Part shown: positions 1 to 10,597 of the stretch, piece after piece
Layout of the letters: each line of letters opens with the position of its first letter
How positions within the stretch are numbered: the first letter of the stretch is position 1
NCBI RefSeq assembly: GCF_025370935.1
Contig: NC_133479.1
Location: forward strand, 1,498,432 to 1,562,431
Origin: Choristoneura fumiferana
Taxonomy: Eukaryota; Arthropoda; Insecta; Lepidoptera; Tortricidae
Direction of reading: 5' to 3'
DNA: 64,000 nt
Position numbers and translations under genes: made by a program
The notes under the pieces: model-generated
Told to the model about the DNA's origin: nothing
Database searches by the model: none
Seen by the model: only the letters and a program-made list of their open reading frames with translations

Positions 1-1025
1 CAGCTACCCTAACAATGTGATCAGCGTTTTGGTGTTCCTGGCCAGTATTACAAGGATATAAATATTTAAAAAATACTTATATTTATAAGTAAAAAAAAAA
101 AAGGTGAATGTATTGTTCGTAAGATCACCTCATTTGAAGAATTGATTGAAAATTGTACCTATTCATGTGAAATAGTCTATAGCGTTCATCCACAATTCGA
201 CCATTCTAATCCATCTGTGCACTATTCCAACTACCGTGTCATTTATTTCCCGAAAAAGCGACACGATAATTCTGTGGCTCCAGTGAAAAGGGGTACAAGT
301 CTGAATTTGGCCAAATTGAGTTATATAGACCAAAAAACACAAAAAAAAATAACGCGATTGGTGTAAACGGATCTAAGATATCTTTTAAAACAACGGACTT
401 TTCTGGTGGTCAAGGGTAGAACTGCCTTAAAAAAGTTAGCGACAGAGGGTATTTGTCAAGTTGTATTTCTATTAACTAAAGTTTTGTTTGTGATTTATGA
501 TCTAAATTTAGTTGTACGTGCTGTTTTTCATATAGCGGGGTGTAAAAAAATCTAAGCACACTTGAACCCTAAAACAAGAACAGATTTATTTAGTTTACAT
601 TGATACAGTGAAGTTCAATCTCTTTACACAAAAAAAATCAAATTAAAATATAAGATTAAGTCGAGCTGCGCCGTTTTCACAAATCGAATATAAAAAGTTT
701 ACATGGAAAAGGATATAAGTCTTTGCGCGGGGGAATGAGCGGGTGAGTGGGGAGCCATGGCGCTCACGGATGAGCCACAATCGTGTGCGCTGACTTGTGC
801 AGGGAGAACGCGCTTGCGAGCTGCGCAGTCGACGGTTATGCGATTAAGTTATATCCTTTTACACCAATTTTATTATTAAACTAATATTGCACATTGCATT
901 AATTTTAAGGGTATTAATTAAGATATATCCCTTGACACCAATCATTTAATAAGAATGATTAAGAAAATACAAAATATCCATAGGACTAAAACTATTATTT
1001 AATTTAAATATCTAAAACTAAAACT
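1..1025. other. Intergenic, no gene seen
   Basis: AT-rich sequence without a credible coding region. The open frame at 142-366 has no recognisable domain and contains low-complexity A runs. A short segment near 270-300 (about 'CTGTGGCTCCAGTGAAAA') recurs inverted near 2860, which points to a dispersed repeat. A weak inverted pair around 'AAGGATATAA' (near 710) and 'TTATATCCTTTT' (near 850) flanks a GC-richer centre that may be a decayed MITE. Confidence 0.5.
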
Positions 1026-2100
1026 TTAATTAAAAAAGAGAGGTGGGTCTCTTGGCATGGTGCCCATCACGCAGCAGCATTCCGCGTTGAACTGCGATGC
1101 GATTCTTTGCGCGAGAAAGCTGCCGGCGCGAGGGTTGCCTGTTGCCTCCCTTAACCTATTGCTGAGCTCCCTGTGTAGTTCCAGCGCACTCTTACCCCAA
1201 GGACCTAGAGTCTCGACGCCGAAAGCAAAGAAATAATTTTGGGGGCCGAGACAGCTATATTTTGTGACCTTGAGGCGTTCCCGGGCGTCTACCGCCGCCC
1301 CCGCACGATTGCTAGTTGCTGTTAGGTAGGACGCCGCCAGGGTGTCTGTACAGGTAGCGTCCCACACCAGCGCACGGCCAGTCTTCCAGGGTACCAACGA
1401 CATTCCGTCAGGGCGCTTGCCATCGCTCCGTACAATCTGGGGCTACAGAGCGGCGTGAACGTTGGCACTAACGAGCGCCCTTCTGAGAATGTCGTTGAGA
1501 GTGGCGTGGCGGGACAGTCGGCCGGCGCCCGAGGAACAGGAGAGGCCATGTTGGCCGAGACGGTCCACTGGAGCCCCACAAGAAACACAGTTCTTACTTT
1601 CGCAGATCCCAACTTCCAGCCCAGCCCTATGCGTAGACCTGGTTCTAGACCAGCAGCTATGCGTAGTGTCTAGGTCGATAAAAGTTCTAGTGTTGGGCGA
1701 GGGGTATGCATGGAGCCAGTAAGCAGATTCTGGCTTGGACACAGCTAACAGTCTGGGCCGGTCCCTTCCTGTTAAAGGTTCTATTAATGCCTTTAAAGTG
1801 GTGACGGAGGCTATTGTATCCTAGGATCTTTGCCTATGTGGTTTGGGCGGGAGATTTGGACTCGGGTCCAGCTAGCCAGGCATTCGTGGCCTCGTTCAAG
1901 CATGCAATCTCGCAGTTAATGCCCGCTGGAGCTTTAAGTATTCGACCTGCGAGATCTAGCGTGCTGTGGATCGAAGATAGGAACAGCCCTTAATGTCCTT
2001 CATACCGCTGATTAACCTTTACAAAGATTTAATCTGCAATGATGAAACTGTCGATACGCATCTACTGATACCGACAGAAGACAAGCTGCTTAGCTTAGAG
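1026..2100 (-). mobile_element. Non-LTR retrotransposon remnant, C-terminal region
   Basis: Two overlapping minus-strand frames (1742-1443 and 1403-1026) together resemble the C-terminal segment of animal non-LTR retrotransposon polyproteins. The first has a CGAPVDRLGQHGLSC zinc-knuckle-like block followed by an RH..LNDILRRAL block. The second continues with LVPWKTGRALVWDATC, then VETLGPWG and a LAQRI block. The frame changes near 1400-1440, so this copy is broken. Sequence upstream to about 2100 appears to be more of the same element, but with further frame breaks. The plus-strand segment at 61425-61668 is the end of a related element. Confidence 0.75.
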
Positions 2101-2878
2101 ATTTTCAGTTTTATTAATAAATAACATGTTTTTTGTAATTGTATGTTACAAGATAATTTAATATTATTTTAACGTCTTTTGAATGGACATACTTAGATAC
2201 TAATGATGAGAAATTTTAAGTTTGTTTTAAACGGGCATTTTTTATGTTTGCATGTGAGATTTTTGAAAAATTTATAGTGTTTTTGAATAGATATTTAAAT
2301 ACTTTCATATGTGTTTTATTCACTCAACTTGGATACAAGTAGCATTTTGAATTTTTCATTATTATTTAAGTCTACTTATAACTAAAAACACAATTTAAAA
2401 AAAAACGTGCAAAAGGCTACATGTCTGTTATGTCTGTAATTAAGTCCAAAGAACTGCATAAATTGAAAAATGCAATAATTTTCTACACCATTAGTTCGTA
2501 AGCTATTCTTCTGTGGATAATATTATACATGTACTACAAAAAACATTCCGGATGCGTACCCTTTTTCACTTCGTATAAAATTACGAAAACTTGGTGAATA
2601 GCGATATATATAACCACTTGAACCTTTTTACACTTATTCTTATACTTCTATTTTGGATACAAGTAGTTAATTTATAAACTAATAGATCAAGAGCAAAAAT
2701 AACATTCCCATAAGAAAGAGCGCAATTAATTTAGTCCTTTAACATACCACATTTATTAGTATATGTAAATATACAAGTGTAATGAACGTAAGTTTGAATC
2801 ATCTCGGGCGTAACTGTTTTTTGCGTCTCCTGTAAACTTGGGTTTTTCGACATGTACCCTTTTCACTGGAGCCACAGA

Positions 2879-2946
2879 ATTAGACAGTGCACAAATCTGG
2901 AAAAAAGATGGCGGGCATTCTCATTTATTTGTGCACTCAGTCTAAT
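2879..2946. repeat. Short inverted repeat, MITE-like
   Basis: The left arm begins ATTAGACAGTGCACAAAT and the right arm reads ATTTGTGCACTCAGTCTAAT in inverted orientation, with about 30 bases between them. There is a small bulge but the pairing is otherwise good. It is most likely a small MITE or the end of one. Confidence 0.5.
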
Positions 2947-3350
2947 TACTCCTAAATGCCCATTGACCCTAGGTGGAAAATGATCCTGAGACGATAGACT
3001 TTTTTTTCTACTTACTGCAATGTTTTGGGATAAAACTTTGAACCTCTGGAGTCATTGAACAAAACTCTTTACAGAAGAGCAATATAAATTTATTATTAAA
3101 AACTATACCAGGATACTTAAAAAAAAAACAGATTTAATTTAAATAAAAAATATCGGCGATGTCTTTTTCGTTTTAATTTTAATGCTAACAAAATAAAATT
3201 AACATTTATTCCATCGTAGTATAAAAATATACGTAAAAATAGAAAAGAAGTGTTTACCACAGCGAACTATATCGCCTCCGTTCACGATGCCCGTTAGCTT
3301 CGATCATCAATACGTACTAGATTCAAGGTCACAGCTCTGAAAACGGCCAG

Positions 3351-3389
3351 AGAAATAAGAGCACAGATTTATTTTGTGCTCTTATTTCT
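3351..3389. repeat. Perfect 15-bp stem-loop
   Basis: AGAAATAAGAGCACA (3351-3365) is the exact reverse complement of 3375-3389, with a 9-base AT-rich loop. Either strand could form the hairpin. No function is assigned; it may be a relic of a palindromic element. Confidence 0.6.
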
Positions 3390-4139
3390 GACAGTACGCG
3401 TCAACCACAGCCAACGTGCGGACGTGAAAAATACCACAATTGTGCGTTTAAAAATTGCGAAAGCAGCCACCATTACACTAAGGTTTCGGAAAGAATATCT
3501 TTCTTTAGGTAAGTACAAGTCAGTATTTCATTTAAAATACGTAAAAATAGCAGTTAACATTTAAAAATCAATAATTTATTGTTTGGCCAACCATCTTGCC
3601 AATAATCGGCGGTTCTGGAACAAAAAAATCCATGGAGTAGTTCTCATTTTAAAAGGTTTTTTTTTGTACATTTCCTAGTAATCCTTTTTGCTGTGTAGAA
3701 AGGATATATATTGTCACGAAAGACAGATAAGAAAACTTATGGCCTTACAAAAATTCAACTATTTATTGTCAATTTTGACATAACTGGAAATAGCCAAAGG
3801 CGTAGATTACAGAAAACGGCGATTCCCAAAGTGCAGGTATAGTTTCATAAATGTTTAAAATAATTATAAGATTAAGTGTGGTGAGATGGAGTAGAGGAGT
3901 TATCACTTAAGTCCAGCTATATCATTAAAGAAGTCGTAAAGCTTCAAGTTCAAGCCGTATACTATTTATAATATTACCGTTAATTGCAAATTCACGTCAA
4001 ACAACAGAAAGTTCAGGCAGCGGTATTAATAGAATCGACGTCATCAAATCGAAATGTTGTCAATTATACATTTACTAATGAGTACCTTTGCACCAGGGAC
4101 AACTCGAGGGGGCCTTTTTGACTAGCCTTAAGCTCTTCT

Positions 4140-4378
4140 CTTTGAAGTGGCAGGCCATATAGCACGGAGAACAGATGCCCGTTGGGGCTGGAAAGTTCTC
4201 GTGTCGAGACCGCGGATCGGAAAGCGCAGCGTAGGATGTCCACAAACGAAATGGACGGATGACCTGGTTAAAGCAACAGGTTCACGGTGGATGCAGGCCG
4301 CTGCCAACCGAAGCGACTGGAGGTCTATGGGGGAGGCCTATGTCCAACAGTGGACGTCCTACGGCTGAGATAATGATA
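4140..4378 (+). mobile_element. LINE 3' end with reverse transcriptase C-terminal tail
   Basis: The frame at 4147-4368 encodes the tail common at the end of lepidopteran LINE reverse transcriptases: MAGHIARR, then a K(R)SVGCPQTKWTDDLVK block, then RWMQAAANRSDWRSMGEA followed by YVQQW. It ends next to a TAATGATAATGA tract, the short A/T-rich tail usual for this element type. The copy is 5'-truncated. Related tails lie at 21345-21560, 29175-29275, 32745-32910 and 56985-57216. Confidence 0.8.
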
Positions 4379-4522
4379 ATGAAGCTCTTCTTAAGTCTAA
4401 ATGTTTTTTTTTTAAATCTGTATTATTTGTTTTCTTGACATGAATAAATTATTTAAATTTAGTTAATTATCTATAAGTACATTTCATTTCAGGTCATAAA
4501 TTGTAAATGTAAATATTAGTAT

Positions 4523-5612
4523 ACTAGCTTTTGCCCGCGACTTCGTCCGCGTGGAATAGTAACTTTGGAAAGTGTTTAATTTATTTAGGGTACCTATTCT
4601 GCCAATAATAGCACATAGAAACCTCTATGGTTTACTGAAAATAAGCTATTTTAATACATTGCTTTATATCTTAAACTATTTTTTTTGTTCTATTCTAAAA
4701 CATAAATATTTTGCGGGTAGCCATATTTTAGCAATACGACGTGTATTCTACCCTGCCAACACAAAAGGACTAATTCTTCATAGTGAACTCTTGACATCTT
4801 ACGTCCTTTATTGTAAGTTAGGAGAGTAGGATTATAATTAAGACGTCATTCTTACTAAGCATAGCTACACATTTTTCCGATAAGTATACTTATAGTAAAT
4901 TTGTTTGGAATTCCTTAAGAACTTTCATCCCCATATTTTCAAGTATGAGAAATGACGAAATGTGAAAAGAGTCGGAACAAATGTTTTCTAGGGTTCCGTA
5001 CCTCAAAAGGAAAAAAATGGAACCCTTAGACCCTTTATATTTATATTATGTATATGTATCGAGTTGAAATTAAAACCCTAAACTCAGGTCAATAGTCCCG
5101 TCAAAGTACAATCGATTTATATTCGACAATGACGACCTTCATATAAACTTTCATGCCCTATTTCACCCTCACACAGGAAGAATTTTAAAAACGCGCGAAC
5201 AAATATCTATTTATCTCTTATCACGTGCCCAAATGCCAAGTTTCACAAATAACCATCGATTTATCTTCGATAATGACGACCTTCCATATGAACTTTCATC
5301 CCCTATTTCATCCCTCACAGGTTGAATTTTCAAAAAGCTCTTACAAATACCGACTTATTTTTTATTAAGTTCCTAAATGCCAAGTTTCATGGTTTTATCT
5401 TCGACAGCGACAAACTTCCACCATATAAACTTTCATCCCCTATTTCAACCCTTAAAGCCTCTTTTTCGCGATAAAGATAGCCTATGTTCTTTCCCAAGGT
5501 CTATTCTATCTCTGTACCAAATTTCATCCAAATCGGTTCAGCGGGTTTGGCGTGAAAGCGTAACAGACAGACAGACAGACAGAGTTACTTTCGCATTTAT
5601 AATATTAGTATG
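4523..5612 (+). repeat. Dispersed 1.1 kb repeat with three internal units
   Basis: It opens with CTAGCTTTTGCCCGCGACTT and closes with the CAGACAGACAGA tract followed by TTTCGCATTTATAATATTAG, the boundaries of a repeat family abundant in Lepidoptera. Inside, a unit of about 140 bp containing 'TTTATCTTCGATAATGACGA' recurs near 5110, 5255 and 5390. Shorter relatives in this window lie at 11795, 12690 (minus), 29024 (minus), 31769, 54312 (minus) and 59960 (minus). No coding capacity is visible. Confidence 0.7.
5563..5583. repeat. (CAGA)n microsatellite
   Basis: About five copies of CAGA, embedded in the 3' part of the dispersed repeat; the tract is a standard part of that family. Confidence 0.85.
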
Positions 5613-8431
5613 GATAATTGTATTTGTTTGTGTTACATCTCTGTCAAATAAAAAAATGTCTGTCTTAACTATATAATTGCGGCTCCATTATTGCCCTGTT
5701 CCTAAAATAGAATGTCATCCTTTTGAAACTTAAGTTCTTTTGTTTATCGAACGCTTTTGCTCGTCTTGTGACAAAACGTCGTAAGTATTAAATAAAATTA
5801 TTATTATTTGGATCTTTGTTGCTTAGACTTAAGGTATACTTTAAGTTAATTTAGAAGGTAAAACAGATATCGCTATAAGTTCGGCCACTTTTTCGCTTTG
5901 ATTTTGTATGGGACCTTGAATCTAGTAGTATCGTTCATCAAAGCCCGTTAGGGAAAAACGCACGCGCATGTTCAAAAGTGCACTCTAATGTCGTAAATAT
6001 AAATACCAGATTCGCTATAAACTGACATTAGTTAGGGTTGTGACTTTAAATAATTTAAATAGCAAAATCTTTACAACTACAAATCGCGTGTGCTTTTCCC
6101 CTTTCCAACTTGAGACGCGTTAATTAACAATGGCTCTTATTCAGTTTAGCAAAGAGACAAAGTTGGTATAAGACAAGTTCCTAGCCGAGTTTCAGTCCAC
6201 TAACTTAACCTAGGGCTGGCAGATACTCTGAAAATGACAGGCCAATGCGAGTGTCAGGCAGATTGTTATAAAACTTCGTTCATTTTAAGAAAAAAAAATG
6301 ACATCTGTCAAACTGACGCAGGCGAAGCGCATCACCTATTTTATTATTACTGTGCGAATAATGTAAAAAAAAATTAAAAGGTCTGTAATTTAAAAATTGG
6401 CTCGAGTCTTCAAGTGTGAATTTTTTTTTTAATTAAATACCCAGCAAAAGTAAATAAATAAATATGTACGTAATCATTATTCAAGTAAGACTAATGTAAT
6501 AAATAAGGCAAACTTTTTTAGTGTTACAAGATATCTTCCGACAGGTTAGGTTAGCTCGCTCTTTATCTGTATTGAATCAGATTATGAACCGAAAGCCGCC
6601 CGTAATTTTATTAGTACCCCAGTTATTTTTTTCCTTGGATCAAATGTTCAGTAGGTTAAAGGTACTTTAAGTTTAAAGAACGCCAATAAAATTGCATGCG
6701 GATTATCGTGAATTCATACAAATTCGTATGAGACAGAACATTATTTTAGCATGTTATTATACAATAGACAAGGACTATTGATTTGGCGGTAGTGCTCTAA
6801 GCTGGTATTAGTTTTTTTGTCCAAGTTTAATTTGAGCTTATTTTTCTTTAGATGTATCACTATTTGTAGTGAATTCAAGGTTTTTAAGCCATTTTACGAG
6901 ATATTACTTTAGGACTTAGTGGATGTTTATATATTGAGTAAATCTAGTCTAGTTTCTACATAATGTGCTTGCTGTAAAACTAAAACAACAATAAATTTTG
7001 TTACCACTACCGCCGACTCAATGATCGCAAAAAGTACAGTTTTTCTTAATTCCATTGACAGTACAATCAGTATGCAAGCCTTTGGCCTTTTGTCTAATTT
7101 CATTATACATTATATTCGACTTCATTTTAACTAAGTTTAATATTCAAAAGTGGTTCCCTGCACGTCCTGATACAAGAAAAAGGTTGACCACTGACTTATC
7201 CACATATTCGTAAAAGTTAACAAATCTTTATGTTCACTCTATGCTTAGTCTGGTTCTTGTAAAGGTAAATGTCAAAATGACAAATAATATTGTCTGCCAA
7301 CATAAGCTCCTTATAAATAAAGGTGTTTAAATGTAAGCGGTTATTCATAACTTTGCGTGTGTTAAAACTAGATTTTCAGTAATATTAGCATTTGTTAGCT
7401 TTCATTTTAATTTAATTGACATGCGTCAGATTAAAAGTAGATTGTAGTATTGTTTCCAAGTTGCTTTCTGAGATAGAAGTGCAAAAATATGTATGTATTC
7501 AAACTACTCGAAAATATGTTACGGCCTTTCGGAATAAGAGTCTGTGCTACATATTTTTGAAGGGATAGATAAGTTCATATTTTTGCACTCTACTGTATTG
7601 CTGATTCATTTGTTTCCTGGCACACTACAGAACATTCTAACAGTAAGTGTCATAACTTCCTGCCAGGCTAAACAATGTCATAATGACATTTTCTGTGAAT
7701 AGATTGCAATGGGTCACATGTTGTGACCATGGTGTGATACAGCCAGTTCGATAGTAGCACTCGGCAAAATTCTAGGCATTGAACCCCCTATTCATAAAAG
7801 ATCAAATGTTGCTATTAATTGCTATTTTGTTCTTGTGTCACAAACCGCCTGACCCCTCTTCCCCCCTATAATTATGTGTACGTTTACGGATGATCCCCAA
7901 GCTATGTAACGTTAACATTTGTTTTACTTCATCACTCACATCTGCCTTTCAAAGACACAGACAACACATAAATATTACAATAACAATTTGTTACTTTTTA
8001 TGAATAAGGGGAGTAAGGTACTTAGTTCAACATAGTGCTTTTAAGTATTAATTCCAGATATAATTGTTTTATAGAGGTTGTATCGTATTGTATTGATCCT
8101 GCGCAAATCTTATACTAGTTTGGTCGAATTTCAACCTTTTTTCACAACATCAAACATTGAAATAAAACAGAATAAAGTTCAGAATACACCATAACATAAC
8201 TAAAGATAAGCAATGGTTTTACAATTTATATGAATAAAATATGTATGAGCTTTAAAATAAGTTATTTGATATTGAAAGTAACATTGGGCTATTGAAGTCT
8301 AATGAAAGAAAAATGTTTATTTCTATTTATACAGTAAAATAAGACTCGGATCGTAATTAGACCATGAAAAGTGGGAATCAAACGAGACAGCCGCTCTTGT
8401 AACCGCTATAAGAAGGCTATTAGGTACGATA
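5613..8431. other. Intergenic, mostly featureless
   Basis: AT-rich sequence with no coding frame, RNA gene or clear element boundary that I can support, apart from the hairpin-like element at 7474-7595. Confidence 0.5.
7474..7595. repeat. Degenerate inverted-repeat element
   Basis: Arms containing GTGCAAAAATATG and CATATTTTTGCAC face each other about 100 bp apart, around a centre with a 'TTCGGAATAAGAGTC' segment. The same arm sequence appears near 10190 and in the better-preserved element at 11267-11392, so this is an old copy of one MITE family. Confidence 0.55.
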
Positions 8432-9146
8432 ATTATAGTACTTTTCGGATAGGATGGGTACGGTGAAACATGTCATTAAGCAATTAAAGGGTTGTGACAA
8501 TGTAAATTCGAATCGATTTATTGCGATTCTCGATTGAATATGCTAAGGGTGTGTAATCGTTTTTATTAGTGCTAACTAGTTTATATTTTTTAACTAGTTT
8601 TGCCTGTGGCTTCACCCGCGTAGCAAGTGTTTTTGCTTGTCTATCGGGATCTCACAAACCATGCGGTCTTCTTTGGCACTTTATCAAAAGTAATAACGGT
8701 AAAAAAATTAAGAAAAACTGCAATAACAAAATTAAGTAACAAAGTAACAGTTCAAAACATCAAACAATACGAAACACTCGATACAAAGACGCATTTAAGG
8801 ATCTTCGCTCTCGTACTAATTGACAGATGATGCGAGTCAAACGATTAGACAAGATTGTGGAATCGATTCGGTCGATAAGCAAAGTCAAGCTCTATTGAAA
8901 TAGTTCCGTTTTACGCGATGAAAGTTGACGAGATTAAAATTTATCTTTTTAGTTTTAAAACATAAAAAAATATTTTTAAGTGATTTTTGTTTACGAAATC
9001 TTTTCAGCTATGGAGATTTTTTTTTTGTTCTTTCGGGATTCAAGTATATTTTTTTATAAATTATTGGCCTGAAACGTTCATGGCGTGGAATGGAGAAAAC
9101 GCAAGTGTCACCGTAACCATCCTATCCGAAAAGTACTATAATAATA
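8432..9146. mobile_element. 715-bp element with terminal inverted repeats
   Basis: ATTATAGTACTTTTCGGATA at 8432 continues to about 8467 and is repeated inverted at about 9110-9146, giving roughly 35 bp arms with one or two mismatches. The interior contains no transposase-like frame, so it would be a non-autonomous DNA element. An unrelated repeat start, 'GCCTGTGGCTTCACCCGCG', lies inside near 8604. I could not fix a target-site duplication. Confidence 0.55.
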
Positions 9147-9893
9147 AATATACTTCGTTTTTGTTAGTTTTAGAAACGGGGTAAACAATCTTGCCGAGTC
9201 ATTTATTGAAAAACGTTAAAAAAAGCTACTATTACTTATAATACCAAAATAATGTAAATGATTATATGACCTTGTTAATTGTTACATATTGGCTGTGACT
9301 TATTTTTCAATAAAAAGACACAAGATCGCTTACCTTCTTTCTAATGCTAAAAAAACGAAGTATAGGTATGTTATTTAACTTAAAATGCTTGAACACGGCA
9401 ATTTTGTTTCAAAACTTTTCCTCCATCTTTTTACTGTCGAGCCCACAATAATGTTAACAAGAGGAATATAACCATCATTTGTATTTCCTTCTTAAACTGA
9501 TGACTACGTTTTGCACGCTATCCTTATTTTTGGTGTTTTCAAAGTACAAAATTGCTATATCTGCAATAACCCATTTTTGAGTCATTAACAAGATCGACGA
9601 CTCTATATAGATTGAACCAGTAAAAAGAATGGCCTGTTATAAAAATAGGCGCGCGCTTTTTTTTTAACGTGCGTCTAAGTCTATTCCACTTATCATTATC
9701 TGTGGTCGAACCTCAGTTTCTATCACGAGCCTCTTTACTGTATACACTGTGAATTATAATTAATTAAAATATTTCAGCATATAATTAAGCAAGTTTGACT
9801 GAGCGCCCATGCAAATGATTTTCAGAATTTTTTGCCTGTGGTTGACCAATGTTGCCATACAAAGCCGCTGTTCCACGATTAAAGATCTCCCCA

Positions 9894-10038
9894 CATCCAT
9901 CGACGTGGAATCGCCTATAGCCGTTAAAAAATGCTTTGTCCACGCAATATGAGCGAAAAAGAAGTTTCCTCTCTTTTTCGTTCTTATTGCGTGGACATAA
10001 AACATTTTAATCGGCTAAATCGCGCGTTGTGGGGAGAC
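9894..10038. mobile_element. MITE, hairpin type
   Basis: Inverted arms begin GATCTCCCCACA and end TGTGGGGAGACC. Inner arms (TTTGTCCACGCAAT and ATTGCGTGGACATAAA) also pair, so nearly the whole element can fold. A related single end ('GGGTCTCCCCACACC') occurs near 12945. No coding content. Confidence 0.7.
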
Positions 10039-10387
10039 CCTACAGCGTCAAAGGTTTCACCACATCCCGAATAAAAAAAAAACACTGAAAAACCATTAAA
10101 GTCACCGGCACTAATAATCTAATAAAATAAAGTGCACATAAATTTCCAATACGACTCTATTTGACTCTAGCCGGTAGGAAGTGTTTGATATTTTTGCACA
10201 CCCCGCTGTGGCAGATTATAATGCAGGGGTAGTCAGTTAAGCTGAGTTAACAATTCGCTGAAATATCCCAGATAGATTTGACACCACGCTCCAAATAAAC
10301 GTCTGCAAAAGTTAAAACACCCCGCCTTACTCGTGTTCGCGTCAGCCATTTTCTCACACCAGGTCCACTCACAGCCTGCCAGCCAGC

Positions 10388-10597
10388 TTAGCTCCCGTCG
10401 GGGTCGGGCTTGCGGCTCCGGCGCAGCTGCTGCAGATAGTGCCGTTGGATCGGCTTATGGAGCGCGAGCTGCGCGAGCGCGTCGTCGATGGAGAACCACT
10501 GCCGCTTGCGGCCCATGAGGCGGGCGTCCTCCCACTCGGCCAGCTCCTGGGTGACGGTCATGACGTACACTTCCGTTCGGTGCTTGTGCTCGCGGTT
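10388..10597 (-). CDS. Aps: Aps exon 3 (C-terminal, with stop)
   Basis: Begins after the acceptor TTATTTCCAG (minus strand) with NREHKHRTEVYV and ends at TAA (10388-10390). It encodes the strand and helix after the Nudix box, including GRKRQWFSIDDALAQL. The tail after the LRRSRK block is short compared with vertebrate NUDT3. The exon is much richer in G+C than its surroundings. Confidence 0.93.
   Translation of the reverse strand, partial: NREHKHRTEVYVMTVTQELAEWEDARLMGRKRQWFSIDDALAQLALHKPIQRHYLQQLRRSRKPDPDGS

Noticed and set aside
142..366. 74-residue plus-strand open frame
   Set aside because: No domain, low-complexity end, contains part of a sequence repeated near 2860, and no splice or promoter context.
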